A stretch of 64,000 nt of DNA from VXNE01 sp965206615 (GTDB lineage Bacteria; Pseudomonadota; Gammaproteobacteria; Pseudomonadales; Azotimanducaceae): contig CBDBKI010000005.1 of the NCBI GenBank assembly GCA_965206615.1, positions 1,054,001-1,118,000 of the forward strand. Direction: 5' to 3'. This document shows positions 44,278-52,251 of this stretch, in pieces. Position 1 is the first letter of the stretch, and every line of letters starts with the position of its first letter. Made by a program: the position numbers and the translations under genes. Under the pieces are notes generated by a model. It searched no databases. It had not been told where the DNA came from and saw nothing but the letters and a program-made list of their open reading frames with translations.

Positions 44278-45586
44278 GTGACTGCAGAACTGATCCAGTG
44301 GCCCGGGCCCGCGGTGTGCACACCCGTTGGGCATGTAATCAGGACCGGGGACTGGGCGCACCGCCGCCTTGAGGACCTGCATGCGGAGGGCGGTTTGCCC
44401 GCTCGCGCTGTGATCGTCGATGGATCGGTCGCGGACGGCCAGGCGGCATTCGTTCGCGCTCTGCGCGACAGTGGCGCCGACGTGATTCTGGACACGAAGG
44501 TAGCCGAGCTCAGTGCGGTGGGTAAGTGTCGTGGTGCCTCGATGCGGGCACCGTGGTCGGGTGGTGGAAAACCGCTGGAAGCGGCGGACTTCAAGCCGGG
44601 GGCCAATGCGGCGTTGTTCAGCGGGATAGCGCGTTGCGCGGTGAGGCTGGGAGTGTCTGCGGTGCTGGCGCCGAGCCACTTCCTTCGCGAGGGCGCCAGC
44701 GATCCTTGGCTGACGATCGATCTCGAGAGCGTAGAGGCGCTCCGCGAGGCGCTGGATCGCGAAGGAGGCCATGCGATAGCGGTGGACTATGCGCTGATTG
44801 TGCCGCGCGCCCGACTGCCAGACGCCGACGAGGGGGCGGGTGGCTTCGAGGTCTTGCGAGGTCTGCCGGTGGAGAACCTATTCTTGCGGCTGTCGGGTTT
44901 CGGGGCGGACTCGGGGCCATTCACGGTGCAGCGCGCGTTCCAGGGGATCGTCCGCCTGCACGAATTGGGTATGCCGAGTCGTGCTCGATTGCGTCGGTGG
45001 GCTGGTGGGTCTGGGGGCGTTGGCGCTTGGGGCGGTCGGCGGGATTGCGCACGGGATCGGAGAGCGCGAGCGGTTTGTTGCGCGGGACTGGGACGTCGAG
45101 CCACCGCCCCGGAAACCGGGGAAGCGCTTCGGAAGGGCGGTGCTGCTGCCGGTTCCGGGCCTCGACAGGTCGTTTCGCCACGATGACTTTAGCGCCATCG
45201 CGACGGCGCGCGGAGGCCGGAGGCTGGTCGCGTGTGGAGACCGGTCCTGTTGTCCGCAGGGACTGGTTTCTATGCTGGCAGATCCACGTGCACACATTGC
45301 TTGGCAGAGATTCCGGGTGGTTAGAGAACTGGCCAGGGTACCGGACGCGCGGCGCCCAGAGCACTTTGTGGAGGTAGAGGTCCGCAAGGCTGATCGGGCG
45401 GCACGCGATCTGGCGGCGTTGAGGACCGGCAAGCAGTCGGTGGACAAGGCGCTTGCGAAGTGGAGAAAGCGCATGGATGGCATGAGCAGGATGTTTGAGA
45501 CGCTGGCCGAGGAGGCGCGACCGTCGCCGCTGCCCCCGCACCGGGGTCGGGCGGAGGTGCGGAGAAGCAGGGGGAGCGGAACATGA
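44278..45586 (+). pseudogene. Uncharacterised protein of RES/Xre operon, interrupted by one frameshift
   Basis: From GTG 44278 the frame encodes LIQWPGPAVCTPVGHVIRTG and a series of strand-helix units (AADFKPGANAALFSGIARCA, ARGFEVLRGL-type segment near 200) up to IVRLHELGMP at about 44973. It then continues one base out as VVLDCVGGLVGLGALALGAV and onward to 45586, where it overlaps the Xre gene. Repaired length is about 435 residues, with a barrel-like alternation and a Lys/Arg-rich helical tail. Family not recognised. One extra base in the sequence GCCGAGTCGTG separates the halves; a sequence error cannot be excluded, and then this would be an intact first gene of a three-gene operon. Confidence 0.55.
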
Positions 45587-45936
45587 GCCAGGCGGCGAAG
45601 GCGAGGCCGGTTGTGCAGTTCTTGACGCGGCTGCAGGAGGCCGGGGGGTTGAAGGGCACTGACATTGCCAACTTCACGGGCGTGTCGAAAGCGACCGTGT
45701 CGCGCTGGGGCAGCGGCCAGAAGTCGCCCCATCCGCACACGCAGTTGATCATGTCGGACCTCTCCTACGTCGTGATGCGGTTGAGCGAGTACTACGGTCA
45801 CGAGGAAGTGCGCGCGTGGTTGTATGCCCGCCACCCGCAGTTGGATGGGGCGCGCGCGATCGATCTGATCCACGACGAGCGCACGGAAGAGGTGATCGCG
45901 ATACTCGACCGGCTGGACGCTGACGCGTATCTCTAG
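45583..45936 (+). CDS. Xre/MbcA/ParS-type antitoxin
   Basis: A 117-residue protein. Its HTH is GTDIANFTGVSKATVSRWGS near residues 25-45, and the C-terminal DUF2384-like region has YYGHEEVRAWLYARHPQLDG then ARAIDLIHDERTEEVIAILD, the part that binds the RES toxin. Its ATG overlaps the stop of the preceding gene (ATGA) and the RES gene starts 2 bases after its stop. It should neutralise the toxin and repress the operon at the operator near 44.24 kb. Confidence 0.88.
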   Translation: MSQAAKARPVVQFLTRLQEAGGLKGTDIANFTGVSKATVSRWGSGQKSPHPHTQLIMSDLSYVVMRLSEYYGHEEVRAWLYARHPQLDGARAIDLIHDERTEEVIAILDRLDADAYL

Positions 45937-45938
45937 GC

Positions 45939-46514
45939 ATGGGAGGGCAACGCCGACGGAGTCCGGGAGGGATCCGCGATCAGTCGCTATTGGACGCCCT
46001 CGAGGCCGTGCCGATGGCGCCGTTCGAAGGCACGGTGTGGCGGTCCGTGCGGGCCGGCCAGGATCCGCTCATGTGCGGACGGCCGGGTGGTCGGTGGGAC
46101 GACGGGACGCTGGACGTGCTGTACACGTCGGAAACCAGGGCGGGCGCTTTGGCGGAACGGCGCTTCCACCTGTTCCAGGGGCAGCCGTTCCCGCCGTCGC
46201 GCGTGCGCTATGAGATGTTCGAACTGATGGTCTCGTTGGGGGCGGTCATGCGTTTCGCGGGACTCGAAGCGCTGGCGGCGGTCGGGCTGCGCATAGCGGG
46301 GTACGGGCGGCTCAGCTACCTCGAGCGCGAGCAGGAATACCCCCGCTCGCAGGAGATCGCCGAGGCGTGCGCGTTCCTGGGCGCAGACGGATTAGGCGTG
46401 CCGAGCGCGCGCGATGCCACGCAGGGCAATCTGATCGTGTTCTGCGAGCAGCCGACGGTGGTCGAGAGGCGGATCGTCCGGCGCCATGGCCCGGTGGACT
46501 TCGCAGCGGGGTGA
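45939..46514 (+). CDS. RES-domain toxin (NAD-degrading family)
   Basis: A 191-residue RES-domain protein: TVWRSVRAGQDPLMCGRPGG then RWDDGTLDVLYTSETRAGAL then AERRFHLFQG, with the Arg, Tyr and Glu positions of the RES active site in place. Characterised RES toxins (for example MbcT) destroy NAD+. Directly downstream of its Xre-type antitoxin. The gene appears intact. The next sequence is a fragment of the SbcC-like gene. Confidence 0.87.
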   Translation: MGGQRRRSPGGIRDQSLLDALEAVPMAPFEGTVWRSVRAGQDPLMCGRPGGRWDDGTLDVLYTSETRAGALAERRFHLFQGQPFPPSRVRYEMFELMVSLGAVMRFAGLEALAAVGLRIAGYGRLSYLEREQEYPRSQEIAEACAFLGADGLGVPSARDATQGNLIVFCEQPTVVERRIVRRHGPVDFAAG

Positions 46515-46577
46515 GTTGCGCGCTACTGTTGGCCGACTCGCTGTCACTGGTCGTCGTGCTCTGCGACTCGCCACCGA

Positions 46578-47432
46578 GACGGGCCGTTCGACGGCGCCAC
46601 GCTCGGCGACGAGATCGAAGCCCTGCGAGAAGGCGTCCACGAACGCCGGTCGCTCTCGGAGCGGATGGCGGCCCAGATCCCAGGGGGACGTAAGCGAACC
46701 GGAAGTAAAGCGAACGCGGCGGAACGAGCAGGAAGAACACCGCCCAAGGGGGAAGGCACGGATCCCACTGCCGTGCGGGAGGAGGCCGAACTGACCGATC
46801 GTCGCGTCCGGGAGTTCGAAGCCGAGCTACGCAAGGCCGAAGGCGCCCTCGAGCAGACCGGCGGACAGCAACTTGACGAGCAGCGCGAGCAGGCCAAGGA
46901 AGCCGCGGAGGCACTGGCAAGGCGCGAGCAGGAACTCGAACTCGACTACCAGGCCTGGCAACTCCTCCAGGAAACCCTGAGCGAAGCGGAGAAGGATGGC
47001 GCGGCCCATCTCGGCAGCGCCCTGGTGCAGCCGGTCAGCGAGCGCATCGCCGACCTCACCGCCGGCCGCTACGGCGAACTGGCGCTCGGGCCGCAACTCG
47101 ATGCGACGGGCATCGAACTGGGCGGGTCGGAGCGGGAGTTCGATGCCCTCTCGGTCGGAACCCGCGAACAGATCGCCCTCGTCCTGCGACTCGCCATCGC
47201 CGAGGCCCTGGGAACGTTCGTGGTCCTCGACGACCAGCTCACCCAGACCGACGACACCCGCATGGAGTGGACCCGACGCCTCCTGGCCCAGGCGGCGGAA
47301 GCCTCACAGGTCATCGTCCTCACCTGTCATCCGCTCGACGACGAGCCGGAGGCGCCGGATCACGTCGTGGATCTGAGTGGGGTGCTGCGGCGTAGCGATC
47401 AGGCGCGGGCCACGTCATCCCAGCCGAGGTAA
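46578..47432 (+). pseudogene. Partial, diverged copy of the SbcC/YhaN-like gene (C-terminal lobe)
   Basis: Sequence from 46578 (GPFDGATLGDEIEALREGVH then ERRSLSERM) aligns with the coiled-coil region of the gene at 38.3 kb (about 40290-40390 there). An internal deletion of roughly 400 bases then joins it to GTDPTAVREEAELTDRRVRE and the full ATPase C-lobe (LSVGTREQIALVLRLAIAEA, FVVLDDQLTQTDD) up to VVDLSGVLRRSDQA. The copies share almost identical C-termini but differ at scattered positions, so this is an old duplicate or a second homologous locus. It lacks Walker A and the N-lobe. An ATG at 46665 could still start a 255-residue fragment. Confidence 0.85.
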
Positions 47433-47470
47433 ACCTTTAACTCAAAGGGTTACGATTCTGCGCTTCGTAG

Positions 47471-47491
47471 GGGCGACCCTTGTGGTCGCCC
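47471..47491. repeat. Dispersed hairpin repeat (copy 1)
   Basis: GGGCGACC-CTTGT-GGTCGCCC forms a perfect 8-bp stem with a 5-base loop, flanked by GTAGG and CGTT. The same hairpin occurs in two tandem copies at 60.6-60.7 kb on the opposite strand. It lies 40 bases after the SbcC-like fragment, in the gap before the AbiE genes. Confidence 0.7.
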
Positions 47492-47697
47492 GTTCCGGAG
47501 TCCTGCAAGCCGCAGGAACGGGAAATGGGCTCTTGCGCGAGAGCGTCATGCTGCTTCCGGCTCCGCGGCCCGCTCGAACGCGATCGGGCTACCCCGGGCA
47601 CGCCGGGGAACGCGTCCGGGAGATCCGCGATATGAGGAGGCCGAGGGAAGACATTTCGGTTGGCGAAAATAACGTTAATTAATATATTTTGCGATTA

Positions 47698-48498
47698 ATG
47701 TGTGCGTTGAATGCAACCCGCGCGAGAGATCTGGTGGTGGAGCTCGCCGCACGCGGGCAATACCACTTCACATCGTCGGAGGTCCGCTCAGCACTCGGCG
47801 TATCGGCAGCGGCGGCGAACCAGTCGCTGTGGCGGCTGTCGAAACGCGGCGAGATCGCAAGCCCCGGACGGGGTTTCTACGTGGTCGTACCTCCCGAGTA
47901 CCGCGCGCTCGGGTGCCTGCCGGCGGACCAGTTCATTCCGGCACTCATGGAACAACGCGGCATGGGCTACTACGTGGGCCTTCTGTCGGCGGCACAGTAT
48001 CACGGCGCCGCCCATCATCGTCCGCAGGTGTTTCAGGTGATGGTGGACAGGATCCGGAGGCCGATCCGCTGCGGTGCGGTACGGGTGGACTTCATCGCGC
48101 GGGCCAGGTTGGCCAACGTGCCGCTGACCACATTCGACAGCCCGCGCGGACCCGTTCTCGCCTCGACGGTCGAGGCGACGGCGGTCGACCTGGTGGGTTT
48201 CATGGGCCGCGCCGGTGGCGTCGACCGGGTGGCGGGGATGCTCTCGGAACTGTCGGAGCAGATGGATCCGCGACTGCTGGTCGACGCAGTGCGGTCCGCT
48301 TCGGTGCTGTGGGCACAGCGGCTCGGGTTTCTGCTCGAGTTCGTCGGCGCGGGTGCCCGGTGCGGCCCGCTGAAGGACCACGTTCGACAGCGCGCCCGCA
48401 ACTACACAAGGCTGGTGCCGTCCGCGCCGGCCGAGGGTGCCGCGCGTTCGGGCGACTGGAGGCTGTTCGTCAACGCGGGCATCGAGGCGGAAGCGTGA
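47698..48498 (+). CDS. AbiEi-type antitoxin
   Basis: A 266-residue AbiEi-family protein: N-terminal winged HTH (YHFTSSEVRSALGVSAAAAN, then SLWRLSKRGEIASPGRGFYV) and the downstream domain YYVGLLSAAQYHGAAHHRPQ, with VLASTVEATAVDLVGF near 165. AbiEi binds the operator and represses the operon; it blocks the AbiEii nucleotidyltransferase toxin by regulation rather than tight binding. The start lies just after an A/T-rich palindromic stretch (AACGTTAATTAATATATT, 47672-47689) that is the likely operator. The GTG of the toxin remnant overlaps its stop. Confidence 0.88.
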   Translation: MCALNATRARDLVVELAARGQYHFTSSEVRSALGVSAAAANQSLWRLSKRGEIASPGRGFYVVVPPEYRALGCLPADQFIPALMEQRGMGYYVGLLSAAQYHGAAHHRPQVFQVMVDRIRRPIRCGAVRVDFIARARLANVPLTTFDSPRGPVLASTVEATAVDLVGFMGRAGGVDRVAGMLSELSEQMDPRLLVDAVRSASVLWAQRLGFLLEFVGAGARCGPLKDHVRQRARNYTRLVPSAPAEGAARSGDWRLFVNAGIEAEA

Positions 48499-48821
48499 TC
48501 CCGCGAGATTACGTTACGGCATGGCGCGCCACCGCGCCGTGGGTCGAGGATGCTCAGGTCGAGCCGGACCTGGTGATCAGCCGCGCGTTGGTCGAGATGT
48601 TCTCGCACCCGCTGCTTGCCCGGTCTCTTGCCTTCCGCGGCGGGACGGCGTTGTACAAGCTGTATCTCGGGCGCGAGTGGGATTCGATCGTAGCGGCGCG
48701 GGTGGTCACGGAGATGCTGCTACCGCGGCTGCCCGGCCAGGCGTGGCAAGGTCGGAAGCTGGCGGCGGGTGCATCGGCTCCGGGGCGGTCTGCGGGAGGC
48801 CCGAGTCCTCGCGGCGGCTGA
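48495..48821 (+). pseudogene. AbiEii-type nucleotidyltransferase toxin, truncated
   Basis: From a GTG coupled to the antitoxin stop the frame reads IPRDYVTAWRATAPWVEDAQ then VEPDLVISRALVEMFSHPLL and SLAFRGGTALYKLYL, the N-terminus of AbiEii including the G-G-T-A-L-x-K-L motif. The next motif, which should supply the catalytic acidic residues (S-x-D-I-D), is missing: the chain turns into REWDSIVAARVVTEMLLPRL and ends at 108 residues. Traces of later toxin sequence may lie in other frames up to about 48960. The toxin is almost certainly inactive. Confidence 0.75.
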
Positions 48822-48962
48822 CCCAGGCAGTGCGCCGCACGGTTCCCCGCTTCGTGTTCCAGATGGGATGCAGGGCCCGCGTCGGCGATATCGACCACCT
48901 CGTCGCGACCCCGGTCCGGCTGTGGCGAGCGCATTGGCCCACGTGTTTCCGGGGACGGCACA

Positions 48963-48990
48963 CCAGGTGAAAACGCCGGCTGAATCGTTT
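48963..48990 (+). promoter_or_regulatory. Related copy of the cluster motif, upstream of the sigma gene
   Basis: GGTGAAAA ... CGGCTGAATCGTTT shares the GAAAA-N12-CGT pattern of the 29-bp motif found at 52100, 57964 and 63906, with one base fewer on the left. It ends 30 bases before the ECF sigma gene, which would fit autoregulation. Confidence 0.4.
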
Positions 48991-49019
48991 ATAAAGATTG
49001 GAGGGGGAGAATCCGAGGG

Positions 49020-49568
49020 GTGTCCGTGGGCGAAATTCGCGACGTCTTTCTGTCGATGCGGCTGCAGATCGCTCGTGTCGTATCAAGGATCGTCCCGCCT
49101 CACGAAGTCGAAGACATCGTGCAGGAAACCTATGTACGGCTGTGCCAGGTTGCCAAACCTGAGCACATCCAGCATCCGAAATCCTATTTGTTCAGAACGG
49201 CGCGTAACCTTGCGCTCGACAGCGTCAAGCGCGCGGAAAATCGCCTGAGTGACCCGTGGAATGAACGTTCGGAGGAGGGTTTTGGCAATGCGAGCGCCGA
49301 GGTCGATGAGGTATTCGAGCAGGCGGCATCCAGCGAGGAGTTCGGTCGCTTTTGTGAAGCCGTGCAACGGCTGCCGGCGCAAGCCCGTCGCGTGTTTGTA
49401 TTGAAGAAAGTGTATGGCTATTCGCAGCGGGAAGTCGCCGATGAGCTAGGGCTGGCACAGAGTACTGTGGAAAAACACGTCGCTCTGGCGGTCAGACGGT
49501 GCGCGGAGTATATGAGCGCACATGGCAGGGTTCGGCGAGGACCGGATCGGGTGGAGGCCCCATCATGA
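49020..49568 (+). CDS. FecI-like ECF sigma factor
   Basis: A 182-residue ECF sigma factor. Region 2: VVSRIVPPHEVEDIVQETYV then HIQHPKSYLFRTARNLALDS. Region 4: CEAVQRLPAQARRVFVLKKV then YGYSQREVADELGLAQSTVE. These match FecI-type sigma factors that respond to outer-membrane receptors through a FecR anti-sigma. Its stop overlaps the start of a FecR relic only 18 codons long. A receptor with the matching STN signalling domain is encoded at the far end of the cluster (61.1-64.0 kb). The GTG 49020 start has GGAGGGGGAG upstream. Confidence 0.92.
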   Translation: MSVGEIRDVFLSMRLQIARVVSRIVPPHEVEDIVQETYVRLCQVAKPEHIQHPKSYLFRTARNLALDSVKRAENRLSDPWNERSEEGFGNASAEVDEVFEQAASSEEFGRFCEAVQRLPAQARRVFVLKKVYGYSQREVADELGLAQSTVEKHVALAVRRCAEYMSAHGRVRRGPDRVEAPS

Positions 49569-49621
49569 GTAGTGTGTATGACATCGGCAGCAAAAGGCGT
49601 CTGAGAACGACCGTTCTGTAA
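49565..49621 (+). pseudogene. FecR anti-sigma gene reduced to its first 18 codons
   Basis: The ATG overlaps the sigma stop (ATGA) and reads MSSVYDIGSKRRLRTTVL then TAA. The opening M-S-x-V-x-D-I-G-S-K-R is a common start of FecR proteins in this kind of locus. The cytoplasmic anti-sigma domain, membrane segment and periplasmic domain are all absent; a run of 10-bp repeats begins at the stop codon. Confidence 0.55.
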
Positions 49622-49671
49622 AAGCGAACAGAAGCGAACAGAAGCGAATAAAAGCGAACAGAAGCGAACAG
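49622..49671 (+). repeat. Five tandem 10-bp repeats
   Basis: Five consecutive copies of AAGCGAACAG, the third being AAGCGAATAA. They lie between the FecR relic and the SDR gene, 48 bases before its ATG. They may mark slippage that accompanied loss of fecR, or act as a spacer or binding array; no other copy was noticed in the window. Confidence 0.9.
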
Positions 49672-49719
49672 TAACCCGAGCTGGCCGATTCGAAACCTGC
49701 AAGCCGGAGAAACGTCCCC

Positions 49720-50535
49720 ATGGATATCCAGAGCCTCTTCAGCGTCGAGGGCAAGGTCGTATGCGTCACCGGCGGCGGCCGTGGCATCGGCAGGACGATC
49801 GCGGACGGCTTCGTGTCCGGCGGAGCCCGCGTCTATATCGCCTCCCGGCGGGACCTCACTGGGGTGGCGAAGGAGCTCTCGGAGCAGGGCCCCGGCGAGT
49901 GCATCGGCCTGCATGCCGATCTGTCTCGCGAAGAGGACATCGTCGGCCTGGCCCAGACCCTCAAGGAGCGAGAGGGCAAGCTCGACGTCCTGGTGAACAA
50001 CTCCGGTACCGGCGTGGTCAGCCACCGCTTCGACGAGTTTCCCCTGGACGACTTCGACGGGATCCAGGCGGTGAACGTGCGCGGGATCTTCGCCCTGACG
50101 AAGGAGTGCCTGCCGTTGCTCACGGAGGCCGGCAGCTCCGGCGACCACGCTTCGGTCATCAACATCGGCTCCATCGACGCCCTCCGCATCCCGGCGGACA
50201 ACCTCTGGGCCTACGGCCTCGGAAAGGCCGCGGTGCACCACCTGACGCGGCAGTTGGCGGGCCGGATGGGCAACCGGGGCGGTCGCAGGGGCGGCCGCAA
50301 CATCACGTTCAACGCGGTGGCGCCGGGGCCGTTCCCGGGGATGCTCGACAAGGCGCTCAAGGACCCGGAGACCCGCGCCGTCATCGCCGGCGTCACCAGC
50401 GTGGGCCGCATCGGCGAGCCCGAGGACATGGCCGGGGTGTGTATCTACCTGGCGAGCCGCGCCGGCGGGTACGTGACCGGCGTCGTACTACCCGTGGATG
50501 GCGGGGTGCTGGTGGGCCGCGCCGCGAACTCCTGA
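49720..50535 (+). CDS. Short-chain dehydrogenase/reductase
   Basis: A 271-residue classical SDR. Cofactor motif TGGGRGIGRTIADGF (residues 18-32), NNSGTG near 91, catalytic Ser in INIGSIDALRI near 149 and YGLGK (Y-x-x-x-K) near 166. LPVDGGVLVG at the end is the usual SDR C-terminus. An Arg-rich cofactor loop (ASRRD) after the second strand suggests NADP(H). A Gly/Arg insert (GNRGGRRGGRN) precedes the sixth strand. The substrate is unknown; its place at the head of the metabolic cluster suggests oxidation of an alcohol intermediate. Start ATG has GGAGAAACG ahead. Confidence 0.93.
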   Translation: MDIQSLFSVEGKVVCVTGGGRGIGRTIADGFVSGGARVYIASRRDLTGVAKELSEQGPGECIGLHADLSREEDIVGLAQTLKEREGKLDVLVNNSGTGVVSHRFDEFPLDDFDGIQAVNVRGIFALTKECLPLLTEAGSSGDHASVINIGSIDALRIPADNLWAYGLGKAAVHHLTRQLAGRMGNRGGRRGGRNITFNAVAPGPFPGMLDKALKDPETRAVIAGVTSVGRIGEPEDMAGVCIYLASRAGGYVTGVVLPVDGGVLVGRAANS

Positions 50536-50588
50536 TCCGCCGGGCGCAGCCCGCGCCTGCCTGACGAGCGCGGTGCCCGGCTCGTCGC

Positions 50589-50990
50589 TCAGCCGCGCAC
50601 CGGCAGGTAGCGTGCCAGGCACTCCGGGACCGCGACCGCCTCGCGCAGCCGCATGTTGAAGATGACGCTGGTGGCGGCTGCGTCGATGGCGACGCTGTCG
50701 TCCGGCTTGAGGATTTCGTGGCCAATCACGAAGCTTTTGCTACGCATCGAGACGGGCCGGGTGACGACCCGCAGCCGCTCACCGAGGAAGCACTCCAGCT
50801 TGTAGTTGATGTTGATGTTCACCACCACCGGCGCGAGGGTCCCGTCCTTGCGGCTCTCGCGGTAGAGCCCGGCGTCCACGTACCATGCCTCGCGCACGGT
50901 TTCCAGATAGCGTACGGCCTCCACGTGACTGAGGTGCCCGAGCTCGTCGCAGTGCTCGGCGGTGACCTCGATGATGTTCTCGGTGTCCAT
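50589..50990 (-). CDS. Hot-dog fold acyl-CoA thioesterase
   Basis: A 133-residue 4HBT-type thioesterase: EHCDELGHLSHVEAVRYLET has the D-x-x-G/N-H-x-x-x-x-x-Y pattern of the family, with the Asp at residue 15, and VNININYKLECFLGERL forms the central strands. Convergent with the SDR gene and divergent from the exported hydrolase gene. The frame remains open far upstream, but that part is antisense to the hydrolase gene and not coding. Substrate unknown. Confidence 0.85.
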   Translation of the reverse strand: MDTENIIEVTAEHCDELGHLSHVEAVRYLETVREAWYVDAGLYRESRKDGTLAPVVVNININYKLECFLGERLRVVTRPVSMRSKSFVIGHEILKPDDSVAIDAAATSVIFNMRLREAVAVPECLARYLPVRG

Positions 50991-51089
50991 GGGCCTCTCG
51001 GTTCCGCGGCGGGAGAACGGACAAGTCTCGGGCAGGAGACGGACGGAGGCAACCCGAGGGAAGATTCGAGGAAAGAGGAGCTTGAGGAC

Positions 51090-52025
51090 ATGACAGACTG
51101 TATCAGCAACGAATACCACGGACTTCTGCCGATGCTCGCGGCCGCCGTTCTCCTGGGCGCGGTCTCGGCGACGGCTGCTACACCGGACCTGGCGGCCGTC
51201 GAGATCGAGACCACCCCGCTCAGCGAGCGAATCTACCTGCTCGTCTCCGAGCCGCCGGAGGCCGGTAATCTTGCGGTCTCGGCCGGCGAAGACGGCATCA
51301 TGCTCGTCGATGACACGATGATGCCCATTACACCCAGGCTCAAAGCGGCGATAGCCAAGATCCAGCAAGGCGAGATTGCTTTCGTGATCAACACCCACTA
51401 TCACTTCGATCACGCCGGTGGCAACGCGGCGTTTGGCGAGGAGGCGACGATCGTTGCACACGGCAACGTGCGCAAGCGCCTCGAGGAAGGCCGCCAGTGG
51501 GGCTCCGAGTTCATCGAGGGCGCGAGACCTGCTGCGGCGCTGCCCGTTATCACGTTCGATGAGAGCGTCACCTTTCACTGGAACAACGAGACGGTCGACG
51601 TCATCCACTTCCCAAACCCCTCGCACACCGATGGTGACTCGGTCATCTTCTTTCGCGATTCCAACGTCATGCACACCGGCGACCAGTACATCAAACTCAG
51701 CGGTTTCCCTTACATCGACCAGGACGTGGGCGGCAGCGCCACGGGCTTGCGCGACAACCTCGCAAAGATGCTGGAGCTCGTTGACGACGAAACGACGATC
51801 ATCCCCGGGCACGGGCCGCTCGCGCGCAAAGCGGAGATGCAGTCGTTTCACGACGTCGTGGCGGAGACGATCGCGTACATCGAAGGCGAGAAGCACGCCG
51901 GGAAGACGGTCGAGCAGATTCAGAGCGCCGGCCTGCCGGGAAAGTCCGAGGAAGTGGTGGGCAAAGGCGGATTCATTCCGGAAGCGGCGTGGATTCAGAC
52001 CGTCTATACAAGCCTCGACCCGTAG
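51090..52025 (+). CDS. Exported metallo-beta-lactamase-fold hydrolase
   Basis: A 311-residue protein with an N-terminal signal sequence (LLPMLAAAVLLGAVSATAA, cleavage near residue 30). The metal motif THYHFDHAGGN (H-x-H-x-D-H) is near residue 111, with later ligands in NPSHTDGDSV, HTGDQY and PGHGPLA. This is the layout of periplasmic MBL hydrolases linked to quinoprotein systems. It is likely to act in the periplasm beside the PQQ dehydrogenase encoded 0.7 kb away. A FecI-type motif copy follows it. Start ATG has GAGGAGCTTGAGG upstream. Confidence 0.9.
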   Translation: MTDCISNEYHGLLPMLAAAVLLGAVSATAATPDLAAVEIETTPLSERIYLLVSEPPEAGNLAVSAGEDGIMLVDDTMMPITPRLKAAIAKIQQGEIAFVINTHYHFDHAGGNAAFGEEATIVAHGNVRKRLEEGRQWGSEFIEGARPAAALPVITFDESVTFHWNNETVDVIHFPNPSHTDGDSVIFFRDSNVMHTGDQYIKLSGFPYIDQDVGGSATGLRDNLAKMLELVDDETTIIPGHGPLARKAEMQSFHDVVAETIAYIEGEKHAGKTVEQIQSAGLPGKSEEVVGKGGFIPEAAWIQTVYTSLDP

Positions 52026-52099
52026 GAAACGGAGCGCTTCGCCCTCGGCGTTCTATGCCACCAAGCGTTTCGGTGGCGTGAAAGCCTCTCCTGTTCCCA

Positions 52100-52128
52100 A
52101 CTGGCGGAAAGATCGCCGCCACTCGTCT
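52100..52128 (+). promoter_or_regulatory. 29-bp cluster motif, copy A
   Basis: ACTGGCGGAAAG followed by 12 bases and CGTCT, about 120 bases before the GlcG/HbpS gene. Matches copies at 57964-57992 and 63906-63934 over the full 29 positions with conserved CTGGCGGAAA on the left and TCGTCT on the right. Confidence 0.55.
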
Positions 52129-52251
52129 GATCCCCCGGCAAGCAGTTCTCTTGCGGGGGAGACGTCCTGCTTGGCTCTGCCGCAGCGACCTGTTTGACCG
52201 GCATCCATTTTCGGTGGCTTACCAGCCGCCCGTCCAAAAGGGGGAACTACG

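Noticed and set aside
48963..48990. Classical ECF promoter with GGAA and CGTC elements
   Set aside because: The gap between the GAAAA and CGT elements is 12 bases in every copy, shorter than usual for ECF promoters; reported as a motif of unknown mechanism instead.
49622..49671. CRISPR array
   Set aside because: The units are 10 bp and directly adjacent with no spacers; no cas genes nearby.
50991..51896. Upstream extension of the thioesterase frame
   Set aside because: It is antisense to the exported metallo-hydrolase gene; the ATG at 50990 gives a normal-length hot-dog protein.
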